A model generated the notes under the pieces. The model was not told the DNA's origin. It saw nothing but the letters and a program-made list of their open reading frames with translations, and did not search any database. The position numbers were made by a program, and so were the translations under genes. Positions 1 through 9,548 of a stretch of 64,000 bases of DNA are shown here, one piece after another. The DNA is from Pelomonas sp937871895. GTDB lineage: Bacteria > Pseudomonadota > Gammaproteobacteria > Burkholderiales > Burkholderiaceae_C. The DNA lies in assembly GCF_046348265.1 (NCBI RefSeq), contig NZ_JAXMEO010000005.1. One strand, 5' to 3'. Position 1 is the stretch's first letter; each line of letters begins with the position of its first letter.

Positions 1-1586
1 CCTTGCTCGATGGCCTCGTCCAGCGTGAACAAATGGCTCTTGTCCCGCACCGGCAGTTCGTCGTCCTCAGGGCCGGCGGCGTAGTCCTTCAGCGCCTTCT
101 TCATGCGGCGGAAGACGTTGTAGTAGTCCACGATCTCGCCGTGCCGCTTGGCCACACCCAGGATCTCGTGGCCGCTCACTCGGTTGGCCCGCGCGATGGT
201 CTGCATCAGCGTGTGGCCCTGCATGGGCTTGTCCAGGTAGAGCGTGCTCACCGTCGGCGCGTCAAAGCCCGTCAGCCACATCGCGCAGACGAACACGAGT
301 TGCAACGGGTGCTCCGGGTCCTTGAAGTTGAACTCGATGTCGTGGCCGTGCTCGTCGAGCGCGTTCATGCGCAGGCGGTGCGGCTTGATGTCGAGGCTCT
401 TCTTCGCGAACTTCTCTTCCTCGCCCGCTTCCTCGCTGACGATCACGGCCATCTGCACGGCGCTCATCCAGGCCTTGAGCTGCTTCAGCCGCTGGCGCTC
501 CACGTCGTTGGTCGTCGCGGTGATGCGGCCGTTCAGCGCCTTGATCTCGGCCTTCCACAGCGCCTGCACCTTGTCGAACATCGTCACGGCGGTGAACTTG
601 TCCACCGAGATGACGATGCCCTTGCCCAGGTAGCCACGGCGGGGGAAGTGGTAGACGATGTCGCGCGCAATCGTATCCAGCCGGTCCTCGCGCTTGACGA
701 CCTCCATCTCCTGCGCGAAGCGCTTCTCCAGCTTCTCCTGCGCCTCGCCGTCCAGGTTCTCATCTTCCAGGATCGCGGCGAACTCCTCGCTCAGGTCGTC
801 GTTCTGGATCAGCACCTCGGGCACGCGCTTCTCGTAGAACAGCGGCACCGTGGCACCGTCTTCCACGCTCTGCTGGAAGTTGTACTCGGACACGTAGTCG
901 CCGAACCAGGCATTGGTCTTGCGCTCCTGCCCCAGCAGCGGCGTGCCGGTGAAGGCCAGGAAGTTCGCGTTCGGCAGGCCGGCACGCATGTTCTCGGCCA
1001 GGCCGGCGTACTGCGTGCGGTGCGCCTCGTCCACGATGACGACGATGTCGTCGCGGTCGGACAGCAGCGGGTAGTCCTTGCCCTTCTCGAACCGGAACTT
1101 CTGGATCAGCGTGAACACCACGCGCTTGTTCTTGCCCAGCATCTCGCGCAGTTGCGCGCTGCCCTTGGGCCGCACATCGTCCTTGGGCGCCACCACGCCG
1201 GTATGCAGGAAGTTGCGGTAGATCTGCCCGTCCAGGTCGTCCCGGTCGGTCACTACGACGAAGGTGAAGTTGCCGGTGAGCTTGCGGAAGATCTTGCGCG
1301 TGTAGAACACCATCGAGAAGCTCTTGCCCGAGCCCTGGGTGTGCCAGAACACGCCCAGCCTGCCGCCCAGCTCCCGGCGGCGCCTGAACTGCTCGAAGGC
1401 GTTGTTCACGCCGATGAACTGGTGGTTCTGCGCGATGACCTTCTGCGTTTCGCGGTAGAACACGCAGAAGTTCTCCACATAGTCCAGCAGCCGCTCGGGC
1501 GTCAGTAAGCCCAGCACCACCCGCTCCACGCTCAGGCCCTGGGCGGCAATGGCCGGGTGGTCCAGCTTCTCCTTCTCGTCGTCGAG
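1..1586 (-). pseudogene. hsdR: Type I restriction enzyme R subunit, N-terminally truncated fragment (runs off window)
   Basis: This is the motor part of a type I restriction endonuclease subunit, which translocates and cleaves DNA. Read on the minus strand from about 1586, the frame gives a Walker A region HTQGSGKSFSMVFYTR, then IVDEAHRTQY (DEAD-like box) and FTGTPLL (motif III), and continues past base 1 without a stop. The part of HsdR before the Walker A region, which in this family carries the N-terminal nuclease domain, is absent. Directly upstream is the start of hsdS in a different frame, so no normal start codon is visible. I infer a deletion that removed most of hsdS and the 5' part of hsdR. 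If the assembly is right the product cannot cleave DNA. A misassembly cannot be excluded. Confidence 0.8.
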
Positions 1587-1785
1587 TCCATTTGACGAAC
1601 GTGGCCTCGTCAACGTACCGACAGTCGTCCAGATTGATTCGACCCGCCTTGACGTTGGTTGTGCGGATCATCTTGTACTCAGTCGGACCGTCAACGACAG
1701 GTGCTGTTTTGTTCACGCAGTCCACGACATCGGTGCAGAGCACACTGACGGAATCCGTCTTCCAGTGATCGGGAAACAGCCTCAC
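1581..1785 (-). pseudogene. hsdS: Type I specificity subunit, N-terminal fragment only
   Basis: The first 68 or so codons of a type I specificity subunit, which recognises the target sequence for HsdM and HsdR. The segment reading IRTTNVKAGRINLDD, then RYVDEATFVKWTRR, is typical of the first target-recognition domain. Start is GTG at 1785, two bases after the hsdM stop, the usual spacing in hsd operons. After WTRR the homology ends and the DNA continues as hsdR in the +1 frame, while the hsdS frame runs on as nonsense. A normal HsdS has about 400 residues and two recognition domains, so this copy cannot confer specificity. HsdM would then need another S subunit. Confidence 0.75.
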
Positions 1786-1787
1786 GT

Positions 1788-3899
1788 TCAGAGTCCCGTC
1801 AGCGCTGCGAGATTCCGGGCGATGACGGCTTCGAGCACATGCGCCTCGCTCTGAAGCTCCGCGAGCTCATCACCGACCTCAGTGAGGTCCGCCAGGAACT
1901 CCTCCTCCGTCTTCCCATCCTCCTCAATCACCACGCCCACATACCGCCCCGGGTTCAGCGACCAATCCTGCTCGGCAATCTCCTCGCGGCTGGCCAGCTT
2001 GCACAGGCCGGTCACGTCTTCGTAGGCGGCCTTGGGGAAGCGCTCCTGCAGCCAGCTCACATGCTGGTAGTACAGCTCGGCGGCCTTCAGCTCGTCGTGC
2101 AGGGCCTGCACCGCCGCCTTCACGCCCTTGGTCTGGCGGTTGGCGGTGGCGCGCTTGCCGTCTGCCTTGGCGGCCTCGGCCTTGCGCTTGTCCATCTCGC
2201 GGATGGCCTTGTCCAGCGCCTTCACCGCCGCATGCAGGCCGGTGAAGAAGGGCGTGAACTGGGCGCGCAGCAGGTGCTGGGCTTGGTTGCGGTCCTCCAC
2301 GCTGTGCTTTTGGCCGCGGGTGCGCTCGTGCTGATCCTGGGCCTGCGCCAGCGCAGCGAGCTGGCCCCACTGCGCCTGCAGCGCGGCGATGGCATCGCGC
2401 GCGGCTTGGCTGGTTTGGGCATCGGCCGCTTCCTCGGCCAGCACGTCCAGCAGGCGCTCGCTCAGGGCGGGCAGGTGCTCGGCGGCTTCCTTGAGCTGCG
2501 CCATGCCTTGGTGCAGGTAGCGGTCCACCTGGTCCACGAACTCCTGGCGGCGGCCCTTGTGCAGGCGGGGAATGAGGGCGATGTTCTGGATCTGCTCGTC
2601 GCTCAGCTCGCGGTGGGCGCGGTCCACCTGCGTGAAGATGTTGCGGGCGTCGATGAACAGCACCCGGTCATCCGTCTTGCCCTTGTCGAAGAACCACAGC
2701 GTGGCCGGCAGGGTGACGGTGTAGAACAGGTTGGACGGCAGCGTGAGCATGCCGTAGATGAGGTTTTGCTCGATGAGCGTGCGGCGGATGTCGGCCTCGG
2801 AGTGGCGGGCATCGCTGGCCGAGTTGGCCATCACCAGCGCGGCGCGGCCACCGGGCTTGAGCGACGTGGCGAAGAGGTTGATCCAGAGGTAGTTGCCGTT
2901 GGGCACGGTCTCGACGGCTTTTTCCTTGCCGTCTTTGCCGGCCGCACCCTTGGCCTTGGTCTTGTTGCGCGGTACGCCGTAGGTGTTGAAGCGGCGGTCC
3001 TTCTCCACGGCGTCGAGCGTCACGTCGTCCACGTTGAACGGCGGGTTGGCCATCACGTAGTCGAAGGCGCCGAAGGCGTTGAAGGGGTCTTCGTAGTAGG
3101 TGTTGGCCTGCTTGATGTCGCCACGTAGGTTGTTCACGGCGAGGTTCATCTTGGCGAGCTTGACCGTCTCCAGCGTCTTCTCGGTGCCGCAGACGAACAC
3201 GTCCAGGTCGGCCGCCTTGTCGGCCTGGTGCTGGTGGATGAACTCGGCCGACTGCACGAACATGCCGCCGGAGCCGCAGGCGGGGTCGAACACCTTGCCG
3301 CCGTGCGGCTCGATGATCTCGGTCATCAGCTTGACGACAGATCGCGGCGTGAAGAACTCGCCGCCGCCCTGGCCCTCGCTGAGCGCGAAGTTGGCCAGGA
3401 AGTATTCGTAGATCTGGCCGAACACATCGCCCGAGGCATCGACCGGGATGTCGGAGAACAGCTTGAGCAGGTCCTTCGGGATGTGCTGGTTCTTGGAGCT
3501 GCGGGTGAAGCGGTCGTACTCCTCCTGCGGCAGCACGCCCAGCAGCTCGGGCTTGGTGTTCTCGATGCTGGCCATCGCCGCGCGGATGGCCTGGGCGATG
3601 TTCTCCTGCTCGGGCAGGTTGAGCAGATAGTCGTAGCGCGCCTGGGGCTTCAGGTAGAAGCCGCATTTTTCGATGGCGATATCGCGCTCGCTGCGCTCGG
3701 CCCGCGTGCCCTTCAGCTTCTTGAACTCCTGCTCGATGGCCGCCTCGTGCTGGCGATACCTGTTGTCGGCGAACTTCAGGAAGATCAGGCCGAGCACCGG
3801 CGTGCTGTACTCGCTGGCCTTGAGGTCGGAATTGGCGCGCAGCTTGTCGGCAGCGGCCCAGAGGTCGGCTTCCAGCTTCTTGAGTTGGTCTCGGTTCAT
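1788..3899 (-). CDS. hsdM: Type I restriction-modification DNA methyltransferase, M subunit
   Basis: N6-adenine methyltransferase subunit of a type I restriction-modification system. It uses S-adenosylmethionine and needs HsdS for target choice. The 703-residue protein has an N-terminal helical HsdM domain, the AdoMet motif I DPACGSGGMF at about residues 204-213, and the catalytic motif IV NPPF at about 285. The C-terminal third is charged and helical. Start ATG at 3899 fits the family N-terminus. It is intact and lies directly upstream of the broken hsdS/hsdR. A gene for an AlbA_2-type ATPase lies 23 bp upstream on the same strand, so the three are probably co-transcribed. Confidence 0.93.
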   Translation of the reverse strand: MNRDQLKKLEADLWAAADKLRANSDLKASEYSTPVLGLIFLKFADNRYRQHEAAIEQEFKKLKGTRAERSERDIAIEKCGFYLKPQARYDYLLNLPEQENIAQAIRAAMASIENTKPELLGVLPQEEYDRFTRSSKNQHIPKDLLKLFSDIPVDASGDVFGQIYEYFLANFALSEGQGGGEFFTPRSVVKLMTEIIEPHGGKVFDPACGSGGMFVQSAEFIHQHQADKAADLDVFVCGTEKTLETVKLAKMNLAVNNLRGDIKQANTYYEDPFNAFGAFDYVMANPPFNVDDVTLDAVEKDRRFNTYGVPRNKTKAKGAAGKDGKEKAVETVPNGNYLWINLFATSLKPGGRAALVMANSASDARHSEADIRRTLIEQNLIYGMLTLPSNLFYTVTLPATLWFFDKGKTDDRVLFIDARNIFTQVDRAHRELSDEQIQNIALIPRLHKGRRQEFVDQVDRYLHQGMAQLKEAAEHLPALSERLLDVLAEEAADAQTSQAARDAIAALQAQWGQLAALAQAQDQHERTRGQKHSVEDRNQAQHLLRAQFTPFFTGLHAAVKALDKAIREMDKRKAEAAKADGKRATANRQTKGVKAAVQALHDELKAAELYYQHVSWLQERFPKAAYEDVTGLCKLASREEIAEQDWSLNPGRYVGVVIEEDGKTEEEFLADLTEVGDELAELQSEAHVLEAVIARNLAALTGL

Positions 3900-3922
3900 G
3901 GGAGAGGAATGACTGGACCCGG

Positions 3923-5383
3923 TCAGGCCCAGTAAGGGATGTATTCAGCGAACTTGTTGCCGCTGTTCGTGTCCTTGCGCTTGATGCGCCCGGCGTCGAC
4001 AGCGTCGCTGATGAGATTGGTGATGGAGTTGCGCTGCTTGTCGTGCAGCTTGAAGCGCTCGCGCAGCGTGGTGTTGGTGAGCGTCTGGCTGGAGAGGTAC
4101 TGAAGCACGGCGTGCTGGTAGCAGGCCTCGATGCGCTCGGCGGCGCCCATCTCGGCGAACTTGCGCGGCGCGCTCAGGGTGACGCTGAAGGCGGTGTCGT
4201 GCGGGGTGATCTGCAACGGCGGCAGGCCGAAGAGTTCGATGGCCTGCACCACCTTCTGGAAGCCGGTGCCGCGCTCTTCGCAAATGCGGTAGCGGCGAAA
4301 CGCCGAGGCCAGTTTCTCGTTGCGCGACTCGGGCGTGGCGCCGATCAGCCGGTCCGGCCGTTTGCCGGGCAGCAGCGCGCCGGGGTTGGTGATGGTGATG
4401 CGGTCGCTGAAGACATCCACCATAGGGCCGGCGCCGCTGATGCTGAAGTCCTGATGGATCAGCGCGTTGGCGATCAGCTCGCGCAGGGCGATCTCGGGAT
4501 AGACGGCGGTCTCGGTGCGCAGGGATTGCTTGATGACCTCTGAGTGGGGCAGCACGCGCCGAAGATGACCGATCAAGGCCTCGAATGCTACGGCATAGCC
4601 ACGCTGGCCGGGCAGCTCATCAATGGTGTCGACCTTGTTGGTGCCGCGGTAACGGATCAGGCGGATGCGCTTGCGCTCCAGCGAGGGGAAGTCGTCCAGC
4701 TTGCGCGCCGCAGCGATGGCGCCAAAGTTGGTGATGTAGTGGCCCCGGCCATCGATAGCCGTGATGCCCTCCTGCACCAGCCAGCGCCCGAGGTCTTCCA
4801 TGTCTTCGGGCAAGGGGCGCTGGAGCAGCTTGGCAATGGCCTCCAGATCCAGGTGGTGCTGAACGTCCGCGAGGCTGAGCAGCGGCGAAGCCCGCAGGTC
4901 TTCCCAATGGGGCGTGCAGCTGTTCATCAGCAGGGCACCGATCTCGTGGCGCGAGGCCTTGCGGGTGGTGCCGCCGGAGCGCACCCAGGCTTCCTCGATG
5001 GACTTGCCGCGTCGATGTGCCGGCTTCACGGGCGACTCAGGGATGCGAACCAGGAGCAGTGGCGTGCCGTCGGGGGCCTCGGCGACGGCGTGGTCCAGCG
5101 CCAGTGGGGGCGCGACGGCATCACGCCCCAGATTGCTCAGCTGACCAACGATGCTGGTGATCTGAGTTTGGTCGACGCCCGTTGCCTTGCCGTCGTTGTC
5201 GACCCCGAACACCAGATAGCCACCATTGGGATGATTGGCAAAGGCCATCAGGTGTTCGGCCAGCCGGTCCCTCTGGTCAGAGAACCGTGCTTTCCAGTCC
5301 AGCTCGTTCAACTCATGCGGTACCGGCGCGAAGCTCTCGGCCAGGATCTGAAGAGCGTCGTTGACCCAGAGCTTGGTTGCCAT
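3923..5383 (-). CDS. AlbA_2 (Schlafen-like) domain ATP-binding protein
   Basis: A 486-residue protein of the putative transcriptional regulator/RecG-like family often found beside type I restriction genes. The N-terminal part (about residues 25-150) is an AlbA_2/Schlafen AAA_4 domain, with the typical phrase HPNGGYLVFGVDNDG. The middle has an HATPase_c_4-type segment (LRELIANALIHQDFS, then ITNPGALL and RNEKLASAFRR) ending with EERGTGFQKV. The C-terminal about 80 residues look like a winged helix. Its role is unknown; DNA or RNA binding and regulation or accessory defence are guesses based on location. The start ATG at 5383 abuts a 20-bp sequence that is repeated 110 bp upstream, possibly an operator. 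Confidence 0.75.
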   Translation of the reverse strand: MATKLWVNDALQILAESFAPVPHELNELDWKARFSDQRDRLAEHLMAFANHPNGGYLVFGVDNDGKATGVDQTQITSIVGQLSNLGRDAVAPPLALDHAVAEAPDGTPLLLVRIPESPVKPAHRRGKSIEEAWVRSGGTTRKASRHEIGALLMNSCTPHWEDLRASPLLSLADVQHHLDLEAIAKLLQRPLPEDMEDLGRWLVQEGITAIDGRGHYITNFGAIAAARKLDDFPSLERKRIRLIRYRGTNKVDTIDELPGQRGYAVAFEALIGHLRRVLPHSEVIKQSLRTETAVYPEIALRELIANALIHQDFSISGAGPMVDVFSDRITITNPGALLPGKRPDRLIGATPESRNEKLASAFRRYRICEERGTGFQKVVQAIELFGLPPLQITPHDTAFSVTLSAPRKFAEMGAAERIEACYQHAVLQYLSSQTLTNTTLRERFKLHDKQRNSITNLISDAVDAGRIKRKDTNSGNKFAEYIPYWA

Positions 5384-5403
5384 GTGATAGCAAGTGCCTG
5401 ATT
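5384..5403. repeat. 20-bp direct repeat, copy 1
   Basis: The 20 bases GTGATAGCAAGTGCCTGATT start one base before the ATG of the AlbA_2 gene and recur exactly at 5494-5513. A shorter relative (GTGATAGC then GCGCCTGA) lies at 5438-5453 between them. Such spaced copies upstream of a start suggest operator or iteron sites; an insertion footprint is the alternative. Confidence 0.8.
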
Positions 5404-5493
5404 TGGAAGCCGTTTTTGGTTTCTTCCGGATTCGGATGTGATAGCGCGCCTGAAATACGAGTTGTAATTAAATCCGCCAGCCGTCAGTAGACG

Positions 5494-5513
5494 GTGATAG
5501 CAAGTGCCTGATT
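5494..5513. repeat. 20-bp direct repeat, copy 2
   Basis: Exact second copy of the repeat at 5384-5403, 110 bp away start to start, in the spacer between the AlbA_2 gene promoter side and the 3' end of gyrB. Confidence 0.8.
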
Positions 5514-5591
5514 CAGCAGGGAAAAAGCGCGCTTTCCCGTTTCAGATGTGATGCGACCGGGCCATTTCCCGGCCAAAAAGCCCGGGCAGAC

Positions 5592-8117
5592 TCAGACGTC
5601 GATGTTCCCCGCCCGGAGCGCATTGCTCTCAATGAACTCCCGACGCGGCTCGACCTCGTCGCCCATGAGCATGGTGAAGACCTTGTCGGCCTCGATGGCG
5701 TCTTCGATCTGGACGCGCAGGAGGCGGCGGACGGTGGGGTCCATCGTCGTCTCCCACAGCTGCTCGGGGTTCATTTCGCCGAGGCCCTTGTAGCGCTGGC
5801 GGCCGACGCTGCCTTCGGCTTGTTGCATGAGCCAGGCCATGGCTGCGCGGAAGTCGGGGACCTTGGACTCCTTGGCCTTCTCGCCTTCGCCCTTGCGGAC
5901 GAGGGCGCCCTCCTGGATGAGGCCCTGGAAGCTCTGGCCGGCGTCGGCGAGGACTTCGTAGTCGGCGCCGTGGACGAAGTCGGCGTGGATGACGCTGGCG
6001 CGCACGTTGCCGTGGTGCATGCGGGCGATCTTGAGGAAGAGCTTGTCGGTGCGGGGGTCGGTCTCGACGGTGACCTGGGCGTCGTGGAGCAGGCCCTTGA
6101 GCTTGTCGGCGCTGGCCTGGGCGGCCTCGGGGGTGTCGAGGTCGATGGCGAGGCCACCGGCGAGGACGTGCAAGGCTTCGCCGTCCATCCAGTTGGAGAG
6201 GCGCTCGATGACGGCCTGGGCGGCGACGTACTTGCGGGCCAGGGTGTCGAGGGTGTCGCCCGTGAGGGTGGTGCCCCCCGTTCCAGGTCCACCGGTGTCG
6301 AGGCTGGCGTCTTGCAGCGCGACCTTGAGCAGGAAGGCGTCGAACTCGTGGCCGTCCTTGAGGTATTGCTCGTGCTTGCCGACCTTGACCTTGTAGAGCG
6401 GGGGCTGGGCGATGTAGATGTGGCCGCGCTCGACGAGCTCGGGCATCTGGCGGTAGAAGAAGGTGAGCAGCAGGGTGCGGATGTGGGCGCCGTCCACGTC
6501 CGCGTCGGTCATGATGATGATGCGGTGGTAGCGGAGCTTGTCGGGGTTGAAGTCGTCGCTCCCCGCGCCGCGGCCGATGCCGGTGCCGAGGGCCGTGATG
6601 AGGGTGATGATTTCGTTCGAGGTGAGCAGCTTTTCGTAGCGGGCTTTCTCGACGTTGAGGATCTTGCCGCGCAGAGGCAGGATGGCCTGGAACTTACGGT
6701 CGCGGCCCTGCTTGGCGGAGCCACCGGCGGAGTCACCCTCGACGATGTAGATCTCGCAGAGGGCGGGGTCTTTTTCCTGGCAGTCGGCCAGTTTGCCGGG
6801 CAGGCCGAGGCCGTCGAGCACGCCCTTGCGGCGGGTCATCTCGCGCGCCTTGCGGGCGGCTTCGCGGGCGCGGGCGGCGTCGAGGATCTTGCCGCAGATG
6901 ATCTTGGCGTCGGTGGGGTTCTCAAGCAGGTAGTCAGTGAGCAGGCGCGAGACGATGTCTTCGACGGGGCCGCGCACTTCGCTCGACACGAGCTTGTCCT
7001 TGGTCTGCGAGCTGAACTTGGGCTCGGGGACCTTGACGGAGACGACGCAGGCCAGGCCTTCGCGCATGTCGTCACCGGCGACCTCGACCTTGGCCTTCTT
7101 GGCGAGTTCGTTGTCTTCGATGTATTTGTTGATGACGCGGGTCATCGCGGCGCGCAGGCCGGTGAGGTGGGTGCCGCCGTCACGCTGCGGGATGTTGTTG
7201 GTGAAGCAGAGGACGTTCTCGTTGAAGCCGTCGTTCCACTGCATCGCCACTTCGACACCGATGTTGGTGCCTTGGTCGGACAGCTTGTCGCCCACGGCGT
7301 GGAAGATGTTCGGGTGCAGGGTGGTCTTGCCCTTGTTGATGAACTCGACAAAGCCCTTCACGCCGCCGGCGTAGGCGAAGTTGTCTTCCTTGTTCGAGCG
7401 CTCATCGACGAGGCGGATCTTGACGCCGTTGTTCAGGAAGGAGAGCTCGCGCAGGCGCTTGGCCAGGATGTCGTAGTGGTAGTCGTTGTTCTCTTTGAAG
7501 ATCTCGGTGTCGGGCAGGAAGTGGACTTCGGTGCCGCGCTTGTCGGTCTCGCCGATGACCTTCATGGGGCGGGTCTCGACACCATCGACCATGACGCTCT
7601 CGCCGTTCTGCGGGATGCCCTTGGCGAACTCGATGAAGTGGACCTTGCCGTTCTGGCGCACCGTGAGGCGCAGGAACTTGGACAGGCCGTTCACGCAACT
7701 CACGCCCACGCCGTGCAGGCCGCCTGAGACCTTGTAGCTGTTCTGGTTGAACTTGCCGCCAGCGTGCAGCTCGGTGAGGGCGATTTCGGCCGCCGAGCGC
7801 TTGGGCTCGTGCTTGTCGTCCATCTTGACGCCGGTGGGGATGCCGCGGCCGTTGTCGATGACGGAGATGGAGTTGTCGGTGTGGATGGTGACGACGATGT
7901 CGTCGCAGTGGCCGGCCAGCGCTTCGTCGATGGAGTTGTCGACGACCTCGAACACGAGGTGGTGCAGGCCGGTGCCGTCCGAGGTGTCGCCGATGTACAT
8001 GCCGGGGCGCTTGCGCACGGCTTCGAGGCCTTCCAGGATCTGGATGGAGCTGGCGTCATAGGCCTGCGGGGCCGGGGTGGGCGCCGGTGCGGGGACGTTC
8101 TCGGGGGTATCGCTCAT
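5592..8117 (-). CDS. gyrB: DNA gyrase subunit B
   Basis: ATPase subunit of DNA gyrase, which introduces negative supercoils with GyrA. The 841-residue protein has the GHKL ATPase domain (VVDNSIDEALAGH, then DNGRGIP), the transducer domain, a TOPRIM metal site (EGDSAGGSAKQGRDR at about 440 and DADVDGAHIRTLLL) and a C-terminal GyrB tail ending with the typical EFIESNALRAGNIDV. Its length fits the long proteobacterial form with an insert in the TOPRIM half. The first about 17 residues are Pro/Ala-rich before the conserved start. It is the third gene of dnaA-dnaN-gyrB, 114 bp behind dnaN, the standard order at a proteobacterial origin. Confidence 0.98.
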   Translation of the reverse strand: MSDTPENVPAPAPTPAPQAYDASSIQILEGLEAVRKRPGMYIGDTSDGTGLHHLVFEVVDNSIDEALAGHCDDIVVTIHTDNSISVIDNGRGIPTGVKMDDKHEPKRSAAEIALTELHAGGKFNQNSYKVSGGLHGVGVSCVNGLSKFLRLTVRQNGKVHFIEFAKGIPQNGESVMVDGVETRPMKVIGETDKRGTEVHFLPDTEIFKENNDYHYDILAKRLRELSFLNNGVKIRLVDERSNKEDNFAYAGGVKGFVEFINKGKTTLHPNIFHAVGDKLSDQGTNIGVEVAMQWNDGFNENVLCFTNNIPQRDGGTHLTGLRAAMTRVINKYIEDNELAKKAKVEVAGDDMREGLACVVSVKVPEPKFSSQTKDKLVSSEVRGPVEDIVSRLLTDYLLENPTDAKIICGKILDAARAREAARKAREMTRRKGVLDGLGLPGKLADCQEKDPALCEIYIVEGDSAGGSAKQGRDRKFQAILPLRGKILNVEKARYEKLLTSNEIITLITALGTGIGRGAGSDDFNPDKLRYHRIIIMTDADVDGAHIRTLLLTFFYRQMPELVERGHIYIAQPPLYKVKVGKHEQYLKDGHEFDAFLLKVALQDASLDTGGPGTGGTTLTGDTLDTLARKYVAAQAVIERLSNWMDGEALHVLAGGLAIDLDTPEAAQASADKLKGLLHDAQVTVETDPRTDKLFLKIARMHHGNVRASVIHADFVHGADYEVLADAGQSFQGLIQEGALVRKGEGEKAKESKVPDFRAAMAWLMQQAEGSVGRQRYKGLGEMNPEQLWETTMDPTVRRLLRVQIEDAIEADKVFTMLMGDEVEPRREFIESNALRAGNIDV

Positions 8118-8163
8118 GACTGGGGTCTCAAGGCCGCGTAGCGGCCCTCCATCTTCAAACTAG

Positions 8164-8186
8164 AGCCCCCCGCTTGGCGGGGGGCT
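8164..8186 (-). terminator. Strong GC hairpin between dnaN and gyrB
   Basis: A perfect 10-bp stem (AGCCCCCCGC with GCGGGGGGCT) around a 3-base loop lies between the dnaN stop and the gyrB start. There is no U tract on the minus-strand side, so it is more likely an attenuator or mRNA-processing or stability element than a complete intrinsic terminator. Confidence 0.5.
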
Positions 8187-8231
8187 GGGGGGTGCGAAAC
8201 GTGCACCGCGGAGCGGATCAGAGCCGCAGGC

Positions 8232-9347
8232 TCAGATCCGCATCGGCATCACGACGTACTTGAAGCCGTTGTCGTCCGGGATGGTCAGCAAAGCGCTGGA
8301 CGCGCTGTCGTTGAGGTCGATGCAGACCATGTCCTGGCTCATGTTGGAGAGGGCGTCCATCAGGTAGGTGACGTTGAAGCCGGTCTCGATCTTGTCGCCG
8401 CTGTAGTCGATCTCGATCTCTTCCTTGGCCTCTTCCTGCTCGGCGTTGCTGGAGGCGATGGAGAGCAGGCCGGGCTCGAAGGTCAGGCGCACGGCCTTGA
8501 ACTTCTCGCTCGTCAGGATGGCGGCGCGTTGCAGGCTGGCCAGCAGCGGGGCGCGGCCCAGGGTGAGGCGGAACTTGTGGTTCTTGGGGATGACGCGGTT
8601 GTAGTCGGGGAACTTGCCCTCGACCAGCTTGGTCACGAACTCCATGCCCGAGAAGCTGAACTTGGCCTGGTTGCCGGCAAAGCGCATCTCGATGGCGGCT
8701 TCGTCGTCCTTGCCGTCCTTGAGCAAGCGCTGCAGCTCCAGCACGGTCTTGCGCGGCAGGATGACCTCTTGCTTGGGGATGTCGGCATCGAGGTCGGCCT
8801 GGGCGAGGGCGAGGCGGTGGCCGTCCGTCGCGACGAGGGTCAGGCTCTTGCCTTCGGCCACGAACAGGATGCCGTTGAGGTAGTAGCGGATGTCATGCAC
8901 CGCCATCGCGAAGTGGACCTGGTTGATCAGGCCCTTGAGCGTCTTTTGCGGCACGCTGAAGGCGGGGCCGAAGTCGGCGGCCTCCTGCACCAGCGGGAAG
9001 TCGTCGCTGGGCAGGGTCTGCAGGGTGAAGCGGCTCTTGCCGCCCTGCAGGGTCATCTTGTTCTGGTTGCTGGTGAGGCTCACAAGCTGGTCGGCCGGGA
9101 GCGAGCGCAGGATGTCGATCAGCTTGCGAGCGGCCACGGTGGTGGCGAGGTTGCCGGCGTCACCGCCAAGCTCGACGGTGGTGCGGACCTGGATTTCGAG
9201 GTCGCTGGTGGTGAACTCGATCTGGGACCCGGTCTTGCGGATCAGCACATTGGCCAGGATCGGCAGCGTGTGGCGCCGCTCGACGATGCCCGAGACGGCC
9301 TGCAGCGCGCCGAGCACCTGATCCTGGTTGGCTTTCAAGACGATCAT
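8232..9347 (-). CDS. dnaN: DNA polymerase III beta subunit (sliding clamp)
   Basis: The ring-shaped processivity clamp that tethers polymerase III and other repair enzymes to DNA. The 371-residue length is that of proteobacterial clamps. It begins MIVLKANQDQVLGALQAVSGIVERR, the canonical first clamp domain, and ends FKYVVMPMRI, the conserved C-terminal strand that lies next to the protein-binding pocket. It follows dnaA after 201 bp and precedes gyrB. I saw no DnaA box in the dnaA-dnaN gap, so the origin is not obviously there. Confidence 0.97.
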   Translation of the reverse strand: MIVLKANQDQVLGALQAVSGIVERRHTLPILANVLIRKTGSQIEFTTSDLEIQVRTTVELGGDAGNLATTVAARKLIDILRSLPADQLVSLTSNQNKMTLQGGKSRFTLQTLPSDDFPLVQEAADFGPAFSVPQKTLKGLINQVHFAMAVHDIRYYLNGILFVAEGKSLTLVATDGHRLALAQADLDADIPKQEVILPRKTVLELQRLLKDGKDDEAAIEMRFAGNQAKFSFSGMEFVTKLVEGKFPDYNRVIPKNHKFRLTLGRAPLLASLQRAAILTSEKFKAVRLTFEPGLLSIASSNAEQEEAKEEIEIDYSGDKIETGFNVTYLMDALSNMSQDMVCIDLNDSASSALLTIPDDNGFKYVVMPMRI

Positions 9348-9548
9348 GAGGACCTCGTTGTCTGGGGTTTTATGGGGTCAGCGCGCACGCTGGTGAGCCA
9401 AAGTCACTCCCAGGTTGCCGACCAAGAGTGACGCGCGCGCGTAGACAGGGGATTGTCGCCGCCTTTGCAGGTGCGGGCGCCCTGGCAAGCTGGGCATTGG
9501 GGTGAACCCCGAGATGGCGGCGCCAACCCGGCGCGCCACTGCGGCGCC

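Noticed and set aside
5820..7727. Very long open frame opposite gyrB
   Set aside because: Antisense frames stay open in GC-rich coding DNA; the peptide is Val/Asp/Gly/Leu-biased with no domain, and gyrB is certain.
9348..9548. Origin in the dnaA-dnaN gap
   Set aside because: No DnaA-box match seen in these 201 bp, while the dnaA-rpmH side has two.
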